From Burkholderia cepacia (GTDB lineage: Bacteria > Pseudomonadota > Gammaproteobacteria > Burkholderiales > Burkholderiaceae), in assembly GCF_001039005.1 (NCBI RefSeq), contig NZ_LDWR01000034.1, positions 19,335 through 83,334 on the forward strand: DNA of 64,000 bases. Direction: 5' to 3'. The position numbers and the translations under genes were made by a program. Shown here one piece after another: positions 9,134-16,384 of this stretch (position 1 is the stretch's first letter; each line of letters starts with the position of its first letter). Below the pieces are notes generated by a model, which searched no databases, was not told the origin of the DNA, and saw nothing but the letters and a program-made list of their open reading frames with translations.

Positions 9134-9162
9134 GTGCCTGCGGCGGATAGCGCCGCAGGCAC
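9134..9162. terminator. Hairpin between convergent genes
   Basis: GTGCCTGCGGCG / CGCCGCAGGCAC form a perfect 12-bp stem with a five-base loop (GATAG), 24 bases after the stop of the binding-protein gene and before the convergent stop at 9199. There is no clear T run, but the position fits a bidirectional terminator. Confidence 0.65.
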
Positions 9163-9198
9163 GCCTCGCAACGAACACGGTCGAAGTCGATCTACGAA

Positions 9199-9756
9199 CT
9201 ATCGCAACGCCTGCGCCTGCTCCGCCACAAACGCGTCTTCCACGAACCGGATCACGTCATCGAGCGACGACGTGCACACGGCGCCGGCGGCAAGCTCCCG
9301 AAACGCGCCGTCCGGCCCGAAGCAGACGAGCGGCTTGCGCCAGCGCTGCGCGAGCGAAATCTCCTCGGTCGTGCCGGGCCCGCCCGGCAGTGCGACGATC
9401 AGGTCGCTGCTCAGCACGTTCACGTAGTTGCGGTTGATCGTCTGCGGATCGGCGCCCGGTTCGCGGCGCGGCAGCGGCGTGAGGATCGGAATGTCGACGA
9501 ACGGATGCGGATAGCCGTCGAGCGGCACGAAGCCCGCGAGCGGATCGGCCTGCGTCGGCAGGATGCCGATCGATCGGCCGGCCCGCCCGGACACGCCGAC
9601 GAACGCGCGCGCGACCGCCAGCATCACGCCCTGCCCGCCGCCCGTCAGCAGGTTGAACCCGGCCTGCGCGAGCCATGCGCCCAGCGGTTCCGAAAACGCG
9701 AGCCACGGTTCCTTGCCCGAGCCCATCACGCCGATCGTCTTGTTCTTCTGTTGCAT
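9199..9756 (-). CDS. LOG-family / TIGR00725-type nucleotide-binding protein
   Basis: 185 residues from the ATG at 9756, preceded by CCGGAAACC. The Rossmann-like fold shows KTIGVMGSG at the N-terminus, LLTGGGQGVMLAVARAF, and PGGPGTTEEISLA, the PGGxGTxxE motif of LOG/lysine-decarboxylase-like proteins. Related enzymes cleave nucleoside monophosphates (cytokinin-activating phosphoribohydrolases), but this subgroup is mostly uncharacterised. The preceding MFS gene ends 36 bases upstream, so the two are probably one transcript. A GTG at 9792 would add 12 residues. Confidence 0.85.
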   Translation of the reverse strand: MQQKNKTIGVMGSGKEPWLAFSEPLGAWLAQAGFNLLTGGGQGVMLAVARAFVGVSGRAGRSIGILPTQADPLAGFVPLDGYPHPFVDIPILTPLPRREPGADPQTINRNYVNVLSSDLIVALPGGPGTTEEISLAQRWRKPLVCFGPDGAFRELAAGAVCTSSLDDVIRFVEDAFVAEQAQALR

Positions 9757-9792
9757 CGTGGTTTCCGGTGAAGTCGTTGCGGTGCGCCGCAC

Positions 9793-11040
9793 TCATTCGA
9801 GCTCGACGCCCTTGAGCTCGGGAATCAGGAACAGCGTCGCGACCATGTCGAGCACGTAGAGGCCGGCGAGCAGCGCGATGGCCGTCTGGAACGAGTAGTG
9901 CGCGGCGAGCGCGCCGACCGCGACCGGACCGAAGCCGCCGACCGCGCGGCCGATGTTCCACAGCACGTTCTGCGCGGTCGCGCGCGCGGCCGTCGGATAA
10001 CCTTCGGACATCAGCGTCCCGTAGCCACCGACCATCCCGTTGACGAACATGCCCATCAGCACGCCGGCCCACAGCATCGCCGTCGGGTCCGACAGCCGCG
10101 CATACGCGATGACCGTCACGACCGAGCCGAGCTGGTACAGCAGGAACGTCGGCTTGCGCCCGATGCGGTCGGCCAGTTGCCCGAACACCCACACGCCGAT
10201 CATCATCCCGACGACCGTCGCCGCCGTCCACAGCCCCGACTTCGTCAGCGAGAAGCCCATCTGTTTCGACAGGAAGGTCGGCAGCCAGATCATGATCCCG
10301 TAGTAGCCGAAGTTCTGGACCGAACACAGGATCACGATGCCGAGGCTCGTGCGCGCGGTGCGGCCGTCCGCGACCAGCATGCGGAACGTGTTGGACTTCG
10401 GCTGCGTCGCGCGCTGCACGAACGCTTCCGGCTCGTGCAGCTTGTTGCGCATCGCCCACGCGAGCAGCGCGGGCAGCACGCCGACCAGGAACATGCCGCG
10501 CCAGCCGATGTGGAGCAGCAGGAACGGCGTCAGCAGCGCGGCCAGCAGCACGCCGGCCTGCCAGCCGAGCGCGACGTAGCACGACACGCGTGCGCGCTTG
10601 CTGGCCGGCCACGCTTCCGCCGCGAGCGCCATGCCGATCCCGAACTCGCCGCCCAGCCCGATGCCGGCGATGGTGCGGTAGACCAGCAGATCCCAGAAGC
10701 CGCGCGCGAACGCGCACAGGCCGGTGAAGATCGCGAACAGCAGGATCGTCCAGGTCAGCACGCGCACACGCCCGTAACGATCGCTCAGCGCGCCGAACAC
10801 GATGCCGCCCGCGACGGCGCCGATCAGCGTCCACGTGACCAGCGCGCCGCCCTGCCCGGGCGTCAGGTGCAGCGCCGCCGTGATCGCCGGCAGCATGAAG
10901 CCGAGGATCAGCAGGTCGAAGCCGTCCATCGCATAGCCGATCGCCGAGCCGGCCAGCGCTTTCCACGCGTACGGCCCGACCTGCTCCACGCGCGGGGCCG
11001 ACTGGCCGCCGAGCGACGAAGATTTCAAGTTTGCTGCCAT
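9793..11040 (-). CDS. MFS transporter (metabolite:H+ symporter type)
   Basis: 415 residues with 12 predicted membrane helices. The loop-2 motif GALSDRYGRVRV and its second-half copy GQLADRIGRKPT are characteristic of MFS. AIGYAMDGFDLLILGFMLPAI in helix 1 resembles the aromatic acid/sialic acid:H+ symporters (AAHS/SHS). It should import an organic acid across the inner membrane; the substrate is unknown. AGGA precedes the ATG. It is followed at once by the LOG-family gene. Confidence 0.88.
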   Translation of the reverse strand: MAANLKSSSLGGQSAPRVEQVGPYAWKALAGSAIGYAMDGFDLLILGFMLPAITAALHLTPGQGGALVTWTLIGAVAGGIVFGALSDRYGRVRVLTWTILLFAIFTGLCAFARGFWDLLVYRTIAGIGLGGEFGIGMALAAEAWPASKRARVSCYVALGWQAGVLLAALLTPFLLLHIGWRGMFLVGVLPALLAWAMRNKLHEPEAFVQRATQPKSNTFRMLVADGRTARTSLGIVILCSVQNFGYYGIMIWLPTFLSKQMGFSLTKSGLWTAATVVGMMIGVWVFGQLADRIGRKPTFLLYQLGSVVTVIAYARLSDPTAMLWAGVLMGMFVNGMVGGYGTLMSEGYPTAARATAQNVLWNIGRAVGGFGPVAVGALAAHYSFQTAIALLAGLYVLDMVATLFLIPELKGVELE

Positions 11041-11333
11041 GGTGTCCTGCCACGAATGTCCGGCGACATTCTAAGGCCTGTGCCCGCGCACGACGGGCCG
11101 GCAAACGCGCCGGTGGCGGCCACCCGGGCGCGCGTCGGCGCCCGCTTGCGGGACGGCAAGCGAGAATCTGCGGGCAATGAACGGGAAAGCGGCGATCCGG
11201 TGTCGGCGGCGAAGCCGGCGATGTCGCGGTCAGGCCGGACACCGGATGAAAGACAGCGTGCCGGCGGGGTATTGCCGGCGGGCCCGCCTGCGCGGCCTGG
11301 ACCGCGCCGGGCGGCCTGGCGGCGCGGCCGGCT

Positions 11334-11663
11334 TCAGCCCTGATCGTCCCCGGGCCACCAGGCCTTGGCCTCGCGGTCGACGACGAGCATGTCGAGATCC
11401 TTGCCTTCGAGCCATTTCGGGCGCGGGCCGCGGCCCGACCACGAGCGGCCCGTCGTCGGATCGTAGTACTTGGCAGGCGCCTTGCGTTTTCGCTGGACGA
11501 TATAGCCGAGCGCGCTCAGCACTTCCTGCTGCGAAATGCCCAACAGTTCGACCTGTTCCTTGAATGCCGCGAGCGCGGCCTGCTTCTCCTTCTGCTTCGC
11601 ATCCGACAGCTTGATATTCAGGTCCCGAAGTTGTGCTTCGAGTTCCTGCAGGGCCTGGGTCAT
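11334..11663 (-). CDS. H-NS-like nucleoid protein
   Basis: 109 residues from the ATG at 11663, with GAGAGG upstream. The N-terminal half is a coiled-coil oligomerisation region (LQELEAQLRDLNIKLSDAKQKEKQAALAAFKEQ in outline). The C-terminal half has TGRSWSGRGPRPKWLEG, the H-NS DNA-binding loop. These proteins bridge AT-rich DNA and silence horizontally acquired genes. It is the next gene downstream of the retron reverse transcriptase on the same strand, 321 bases away. That spacing and its own ribosome binding site suggest an independent promoter. Confidence 0.93.
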   Translation of the reverse strand: MTQALQELEAQLRDLNIKLSDAKQKEKQAALAAFKEQVELLGISQQEVLSALGYIVQRKRKAPAKYYDPTTGRSWSGRGPRPKWLEGKDLDMLVVDREAKAWWPGDDQG

Positions 11664-11984
11664 GTATTCATCCTCTCTGGGCATGTTTTTGCAAAAAGCT
11701 CCGATGGGCGAACCTACCACGAAGTTCCGCGGATCGGTGCTGTCATATGTGTGAATCGTTTGCCTGATCCGGCATGGTTTGCGCGATGCGCAAAAACGAC
11801 GTCGTGCGTCAATGACGGACAGGGCCGGGCCGGCAACGCGCGGCACGCCGCATGCACATGCACGGCGAACGGCTGCGGCAAGTGTTGCGCCGCACCTGGC
11901 ACTGGCGCGGCATGGCGCGAATGATAGCAGTGCGCGGCGGCGTGTTGCACGAGTCGCGGGCCGGAGTCGATACGGGCCGGCGGT
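11664..11984 (-). other. Intergenic region between reverse transcriptase and H-NS-like gene, with a palindrome
   Basis: 321 bases without a gene. TTTGCGC-GAT-GCGCAAA at 11778-11794 is a perfect 17-base inverted repeat, suited to an operator for the H-NS-like gene or to a transcript-end hairpin after the reverse transcriptase. The part next to the H-NS-like gene (about 11690-11770) is less GC-rich and probably holds its promoter. Confidence 0.5.
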
Positions 11985-13334
11985 TTACCGGTCGACGCCG
12001 TGGGCATCCCACGCGATCCGGTCGAACAGCGCGCGCAGCTTTGCGCCGCGCGCCGCGTTCAGCGCGGCCGCATGCGCGACGCGCCCGGCGAGATGCGCGC
12101 GGAAATCCGGATGCGCGCCGCGATTCTGCGAAGCCGGGCCGCGCCGGATGCAGTTGGTCAGGATGGCCTTCAGGAGATCGAACTCATCGCGCGCCAGGTT
12201 CGGATGACGATTGACCACCACGCCGGCCAGTTGCTGCCGCGTGCCGCGCCGCATCACGCGCGTCTTGCGCAATTGCAGCGCGAAGCCTTCCTCGAGTGCG
12301 ATCGCGGCAACCCTGACCTGCAGCCGTTCGACTTCGCGCGCGAGTGCGCCGCCGCCCGAAAACGCGAGATCGTCGGCATAACGCGTGTAAGTCGCATCGA
12401 GCGAACGCGCGAGCGCGGCAAGCCGCATGTCGAACCGGAAAGCGCTCAGGTTCGCAAGCGCCGGCGACGTCGGCGCGCCCTGCGGCAGGTGCCGTTCGCG
12501 ATAGCGCTGCCGGCCGATCCAGTCGAACCGGTCGCGCAGGTCCCGCGCGAGCAGCCGTGCCGACGGCACACGATTGGTGCACAACCCGGTGAGCGTGCGC
12601 GCGACTTCGGCCGGATACCCGAGCGTCACGAACAGCGCATGGATGCGAGCGGCACGCACCGACACGAAGAAATCCGCGAGATCGAAGCGGACCACGACAT
12701 CGCGATCCGCGTGCGGCGCCGCAAACGACACGATCCCGTGCCCCTTGCGGAAACCGTGTACGGCGCCGTGCGGCGCAATGCGATCGAGCAGCCCGTGCAG
12801 GATGCGGCGCTGCGCTTCGCGCAGCCGTCCCTTCGGGATCTCGACCAGGCGGCACCCGCCGCTGCGCTTGTCGACCGCAACGTACGTGTAGTGATGCAGC
12901 GGCGTGGCGCTGTCGCGCGCGTCGACGCGCCAGTGGTCGGACAGCCAGTCGAGTTCCGCAGCGCTCATGCCGAGCCAGCCCGCGAGATCGCCGGGCGTCG
13001 CCCATTGCGGCACGTCGCAGCCGGCAAGCGGCGCCGGCAACGGCCGCTGGACCAGCGGCCGCCGCACGACGCGGATCACGGTCGGCCGATGGTCGCCGTA
13101 CCATGCGCTCACGAACCCGGATGTATCGGCTACGGCCACGGCAAGCGCATCGAGGTCGGCGTCGGCCCAGTTCGCGCCGAAGCGCGCGAGCGCGTCATCC
13201 GCGGCTTCGTGCGCCCAGGCCGGCGCATCGCCGAGCACGGCCGCAATCCGCGCGACGACACCGCCGCGTTCGGGCGAACCGGCCAGCATCGCTTCGGCAA
13301 TCACGCGGGCGGTATCGCGCAAGGAGGAGTGCAT
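11985..13334 (-). CDS. Retron-type reverse transcriptase
   Basis: 449 residues from the ATG at 13334. The reverse transcriptase core is complete: RLVEIPKGRLREAQRRIL (162-179), VHGFRKGHG, RFDLADFF with catalytic Asp218, LPQGAPTSPALAN (283-295) and YTRYADDLAFSG with YADD at 319-322. LAGVVVN (369-375) matches the VTG region used by retron enzymes for RNA recognition. The retron NAxxH motif appears as FAAPH (204-208). No maturase or endonuclease domain is present, which argues against a group II intron. About 140 extra N-terminal residues precede the core, as in long myxobacterial retron enzymes. It should copy the adjacent msr-msd RNA into branched msDNA. The frame stays open into the RNA gene, but the ATG 12 bases after a2 is the natural start. 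Confidence 0.92.
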   Translation of the reverse strand: MHSSLRDTARVIAEAMLAGSPERGGVVARIAAVLGDAPAWAHEAADDALARFGANWADADLDALAVAVADTSGFVSAWYGDHRPTVIRVVRRPLVQRPLPAPLAGCDVPQWATPGDLAGWLGMSAAELDWLSDHWRVDARDSATPLHHYTYVAVDKRSGGCRLVEIPKGRLREAQRRILHGLLDRIAPHGAVHGFRKGHGIVSFAAPHADRDVVVRFDLADFFVSVRAARIHALFVTLGYPAEVARTLTGLCTNRVPSARLLARDLRDRFDWIGRQRYRERHLPQGAPTSPALANLSAFRFDMRLAALARSLDATYTRYADDLAFSGGGALAREVERLQVRVAAIALEEGFALQLRKTRVMRRGTRQQLAGVVVNRHPNLARDEFDLLKAILTNCIRRGPASQNRGAHPDFRAHLAGRVAHAAALNAARGAKLRALFDRIAWDAHGVDR

Positions 13335-13346
13335 GGGCAGAGATGG

Positions 13347-13512
13347 GCGGGACGATGAGTCAACGTGACCGGTACTGCGAGAGCCGCCGTTGCGCGACGC
13401 GCAACTCGGGCTCTTGCGACGCATCGGGGGGTCGATCTCATCCACGGGGTAGCCCCGTAGTCCTGGAACATCGAATGCCTGTTCCGGGCGTGTGCTTGAC
13501 CCACCGCCCCGC
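13347..13512 (-). ncRNA. Retron msr-msd non-coding RNA
   Basis: About 166 bases just upstream of the reverse transcriptase. The ends pair: a1 (13496-13512) with a2 (13347-13363), 17 consecutive pairs including three G-U. Directly after a1 comes A-G-C, with G13495 as candidate branching guanosine. Two msr hairpins follow: GGAACA/TGTTCC (13465-13485) and CTACGGGG/CCCCGTGG with a three-base loop (13442-13460). The msd part forms a long hairpin: TGCG/CGCA outside, AGAGCC/GGCTCT (13409-13414 with 13380-13385), and GTTGCGC/GCGCAAC at the tip with loop GTC (13389-13405). The predicted transcription start falls on the first base of a1. The order a1, G, msr, msd, a2, reverse transcriptase is the classical retron layout. 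Confidence 0.88.
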
Positions 13513-13518
13513 GACGCG

Positions 13519-13548
13519 ACTTTAATGGCCGGGAGGCCGGCATGTCAA
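13519..13548 (-). promoter_or_regulatory. Promoter of the retron
   Basis: On the minus strand TTGACA (13543-13548) and TAAAGT (13519-13524) are separated by 18 bases. This is a perfect -35 and a fair -10. Transcription starting seven bases later begins at about 13512, exactly the 5' end of the a1 strand of the closing helix. The spacer itself contains the palindrome GCCGGCCTCCCGGCC-like run, possibly fortuitous. Confidence 0.75.
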
Positions 13549-13599
13549 ACGTGACGGCGATCTGGCGACGCCCCTGCGCGCCGGATCGCGTCGCGGTGC

Positions 13600-14172
13600 C
13601 TACCTGCACCGGGCAAACAGTTCGCTGAACGCGATCGGCGCGACGCCGACGCCCGCCATGTTGTTCAGCATCGCCGCCCAGGTCGCGTCCGCGACGCTCA
13701 CCGGAAACGACCGTGCGCGATTGGCGAGCAGCCAGTAGGTGCGCGTCATGCCGTTGCTCATCGCGACTTCGTAGCCACGTCCGTCGAGCCAGTAGCCGAC
13801 CGGCGGCAGCTCGACCGGCTCGAGTCGGCCGGCCCGGAACGCGGCGGCGGCCGACGCGTACTTGCTGTCGAGCGGCATGATCCGGCGCGGCACGCAGTCC
13901 TGCGAATTCGGTTTCGGGAAGGCCGGGCTCGTGCCGAGCCACAGGCCGTAGAACGTGTCCGCGTCGAGATGCACGGCGTAGCGCTCCGTCTCGCCCGGCG
14001 TCGCCGCCAGATAGCAGTCGGCCTGGCCCGGAACGGCGACGCGCCACGTCGCGCGCTTCGCGTCCAGGTCGACCAGTTCGCTGGCCCGCGGGCGTGGCTG
14101 GATGGGAGATGGTCGTCCCGCGTCGCGCAGGTCGCGCGCGCGATCGAGTCCGATACGAAGACGTGTCAGCAT
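13600..14172 (-). CDS. Hypothetical protein upstream of the retron
   Basis: 190 residues, with AGAGAGG four bases before the ATG, so it is very likely translated. It has no signal peptide or membrane segment. Recognisable features are a Trp/Tyr-rich central part (YAVHLDADTFYGLWLGTSP) and RRIMPLDSKYASAAAAF. I do not recognise the family with confidence. It ends 52 bases before the retron -35 box and runs in the same direction, so read-through into the retron is possible. Whether it is a retron accessory gene cannot be decided from this window. Confidence 0.7.
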   Translation of the reverse strand: MLTRLRIGLDRARDLRDAGRPSPIQPRPRASELVDLDAKRATWRVAVPGQADCYLAATPGETERYAVHLDADTFYGLWLGTSPAFPKPNSQDCVPRRIMPLDSKYASAAAAFRAGRLEPVELPPVGYWLDGRGYEVAMSNGMTRTYWLLANRARSFPVSVADATWAAMLNNMAGVGVAPIAFSELFARCR

Positions 14173-14595
14173 GGGCCCTCTCTTTCTCTCGTGATTTGTT
14201 CGAATCAGTCAGGGCGCGGGCCGACACCGTGTGGCGCGTGTGCGGCCGGACGGCCAGCCCGTGCGGGGCGGCAGGTCGCGCCGTCGCGATACGTGTGCCT
14301 GGCGCCCTGACATTCCCGACATGTTCGGGAACCCGCGCAGTGTATCGCCTTTCCATGCCGCATCCGCGACCCGATCTCGGGGTGCGGGCAGCCGGCGCCC
14401 CGAGGTCTCTGGTGCGATGTGCGAGCAATCCTCGAACGCATGACGCAGCGGATCGAGACGCTTCGCGCTCGGATCCACGTTCCGTAGACACACGCGTCAC
14501 GCCGATGCCCCGAGCCTTGCCTGGCAAGGGTTGTCGGGCGCAACCCCGGTTCAGGGGCGCCGGGCGTCGATGCCCACGACGACGGCCGCTCGCCG

Positions 14596-14615
14596 AATGT
14601 TCGTAAACGACAAAT
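14596..14615 (+). promoter_or_regulatory. GlpR-type operator 1
   Basis: AATGTTCGTAAACGACAAAT fits the enterobacterial GlpR consensus WATKYTCGWWAWCGAWMATW at 18 of 20 positions. GlpR is a DeoR-family repressor released by glycerol-3-phosphate, which fits the downstream ugp genes. No glpR gene is in the window. Confidence 0.6.
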
Positions 14616-14659
14616 ATGAACATTTTATGAAATTGTTTACATTTCATTTCGACGTTGGT

Positions 14660-14679
14660 AACGTTCGCAATCGAACATT
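14660..14679 (+). promoter_or_regulatory. GlpR-type operator 2
   Basis: AACGTTCGCAATCGAACATT also fits the GlpR consensus at 18 of 20 positions, with the inner arms GTTCG/CGAAC perfectly inverted. Its centre is 64 bases from that of box 1, about six helical turns, suitable for cooperative binding. Confidence 0.6.
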
Positions 14680-14859
14680 TGGCGTTCACTTCTGTTCGTT
14701 CGAAGACCCGTCGGACAACAAGACACGCGCTCGCCCCTTCACAACAGGGCTGCGTGCGCGGCGAGTTCCGCCCACATGCGCCCTCCCGTGCGACTGCACG
14801 AGCCGCACGCGATCACGGACAAACACGAAACTCGCAGCTTAGTTTTCCTAAGTAAAACG

Positions 14860-14873
14860 TTTTCGTACGAAAA
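14860..14873 (+). promoter_or_regulatory. Perfect 14-base palindrome upstream of ugpB
   Basis: TTTTCGTACGAAAA is fully self-complementary and lies about 105 bases before the ugpB start in AT-rich DNA. Its arms are two bases closer together than in a GlpR box, so a second regulator is likely. Confidence 0.5.
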
Positions 14874-14977
14874 ATACAAATCACTCGAAGGAGACACAAA
14901 CGCATTCCTTGAGCAGGCCGACGTTCAAATTATCGAGCCGCACCATCCTGATGCAGACGGCTCAACGGAGGAGACAC

Positions 14978-16297
14978 ATGAAGTCGAATTTGTACAAGCG
15001 CGCGGGGGTTGCACTCGCGCTCGCAGGCATTTCCACGTTCGCACACGCCGCGACCGAAATTCAATTCTGGCACGCGATGGAAGCCGCACTCGGCGAGCGC
15101 GTCAATGAAATCGCGGCTGATTTCAACAAGTCGCAGAGCGAATACAAAATTGTCCCGGTCTTCAAGGGCACCTACGACCAGACGCTCGCGGCCGGTATTG
15201 CCGCGTACCGCAGCGGCAACGCGCCGGCAATCCTGCAAGTCTATGAAGTCGGCACGGCGACGATGATGCAGGCGAAAAAGGCGGTTGTTCCCGTCTCCGA
15301 CGTGTTCAGGCAAGCCGGTGTTTCGCTCGATGAAAAGGCGTTCGTGCCGACCATTTCGAGCTACTACAGCGATGCGAAAACGGGGCACCTCGTCGCGATG
15401 CCGTTCAACAGTTCGACGCCTGTCCTGTACTACAACAAAGACGCCTTCAAAAAGGCAGGACTCGATCCGAACAAGCCGCCAAAGACGTGGGCTGAAGTCA
15501 AGACCGACGCGGAACGGCTACGCAAATCCGGCATGAGCTGCGGCTTTACGACCGGCTGGCAAGGCTGGATACAGCTTGAAAATTACAGCGCCTGGAACGC
15601 TTTGCCGTTCGCAAGCCGCAACAACGGCTTCGACGGCACGGATGCAAGCCTGGAATTCAACAAGCCGCCGCAAGTCGCGCACATCGCGCTCCTGCAGCAA
15701 ATGGCGAAGGATGGCACGTTCACTTACGCCGGCCGCAAGAGCGAAGCCGAATCGAAATTCAATAGCGGCGATTGCGGCATTATTTCCGCATCCTCGTCGG
15801 CGCTCGCGAACATCAAGAAATACGCGAAATTCGATCTCGGCACCGGGATGCTGCCTTACGACGCCAGCAACAAGGGCGCGCCTCAAAACGCGATCATCGG
15901 TGGCGCGGCACTTTGGGTACTCGGTGGCAAGGACGCAGCGACCTACAAGGGCACGGCCGAGTTTCTCAAGTATCTGGCATCGCCGGCTGTTGCCGCGAAA
16001 TGGCACCAGGACACGGGTTATCTGCCGGTCACGACGGCCGCTTACGATCTGACGCGTAATCAGGGCTACTACGCGAAGAATCCGGGCACGGAAACGGGCA
16101 TCAAGCAAATGATGAACAAGCCGCCCCTGCCTTTCACGAAGGGGATGCGGCTCGGCAACATGCCACAAATCCGCACCGTGATCGATGAAGAGCTCGAGCA
16201 GGTCTGGACGGGTGGCAAGACGCCGAAAGACGCGCTCGATAGCGCCGTTGCACGCGGCAATGAATTGCTGCGCCGCTTCGAAAAATCCGCCGGCTGA
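14978..16297 (+). CDS. ugpB: sn-Glycerol-3-phosphate ABC transporter binding protein
   Basis: 439 residues. The start is the ATG at 14978 because GGAGGAGA precedes it; earlier in-frame starts lack a signal. The signal peptide is MKSNLYKRAGVALALAGISTFAHA. The mature protein begins ATEIQFWHAMEAALGERVNEIAADFN, typical of UgpB, with TWAEVKTDAERLRKSGMSCGF and KGMRLGNMPQIRTVIDEELE. It binds glycerol-3-phosphate or glycerophosphodiesters in the periplasm. It is the first gene of an operon with ugpA, ugpE, ugpC, a porin, ugpQ and a phosphate transporter. Confidence 0.95.
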   Translation: MKSNLYKRAGVALALAGISTFAHAATEIQFWHAMEAALGERVNEIAADFNKSQSEYKIVPVFKGTYDQTLAAGIAAYRSGNAPAILQVYEVGTATMMQAKKAVVPVSDVFRQAGVSLDEKAFVPTISSYYSDAKTGHLVAMPFNSSTPVLYYNKDAFKKAGLDPNKPPKTWAEVKTDAERLRKSGMSCGFTTGWQGWIQLENYSAWNALPFASRNNGFDGTDASLEFNKPPQVAHIALLQQMAKDGTFTYAGRKSEAESKFNSGDCGIISASSSALANIKKYAKFDLGTGMLPYDASNKGAPQNAIIGGAALWVLGGKDAATYKGTAEFLKYLASPAVAAKWHQDTGYLPVTTAAYDLTRNQGYYAKNPGTETGIKQMMNKPPLPFTKGMRLGNMPQIRTVIDEELEQVWTGGKTPKDALDSAVARGNELLRRFEKSAG

Positions 16298-16384
16298 CCT
16301 GTAGTGGACCAAAACCGCAAGCTGCTTCCGTGATTTCACGGGGGCAGCGCGGATACAACGAAAATCTCTCGATGGAGACAAGCC

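Larger units (their letters stand above)
14173..14977. other. Long control region upstream of the ugp operon
   Basis: About 800 bases without a convincing gene. The half near the minus-strand gene is GC-rich. From 14590 on it becomes AT-rich and holds two GlpR-type boxes, the inverted repeat ATGAAAT-N7-ATTTCAT (14627-14647) and the palindrome at 14860-14873. These mark it as the regulatory region of the transporter operon starting at 14978. Confidence 0.7.

Noticed and set aside
11985..13334. Reverse transcriptase as part of a group II intron or diversity-generating retroelement
   Set aside because: No maturase or endonuclease domain, no intron boundaries, and no template/variable repeat pair or target gene nearby; the retron-like RNA gives a better explanation.
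13359..13555. Near-direct repeat GTCACGTTTGAC / GTCACGTTGAC flanking the retron RNA, considered as a target-site duplication
   Set aside because: The copies differ by one base insertion, overlap the -35 box and a2, and flank only the RNA gene rather than the whole element.
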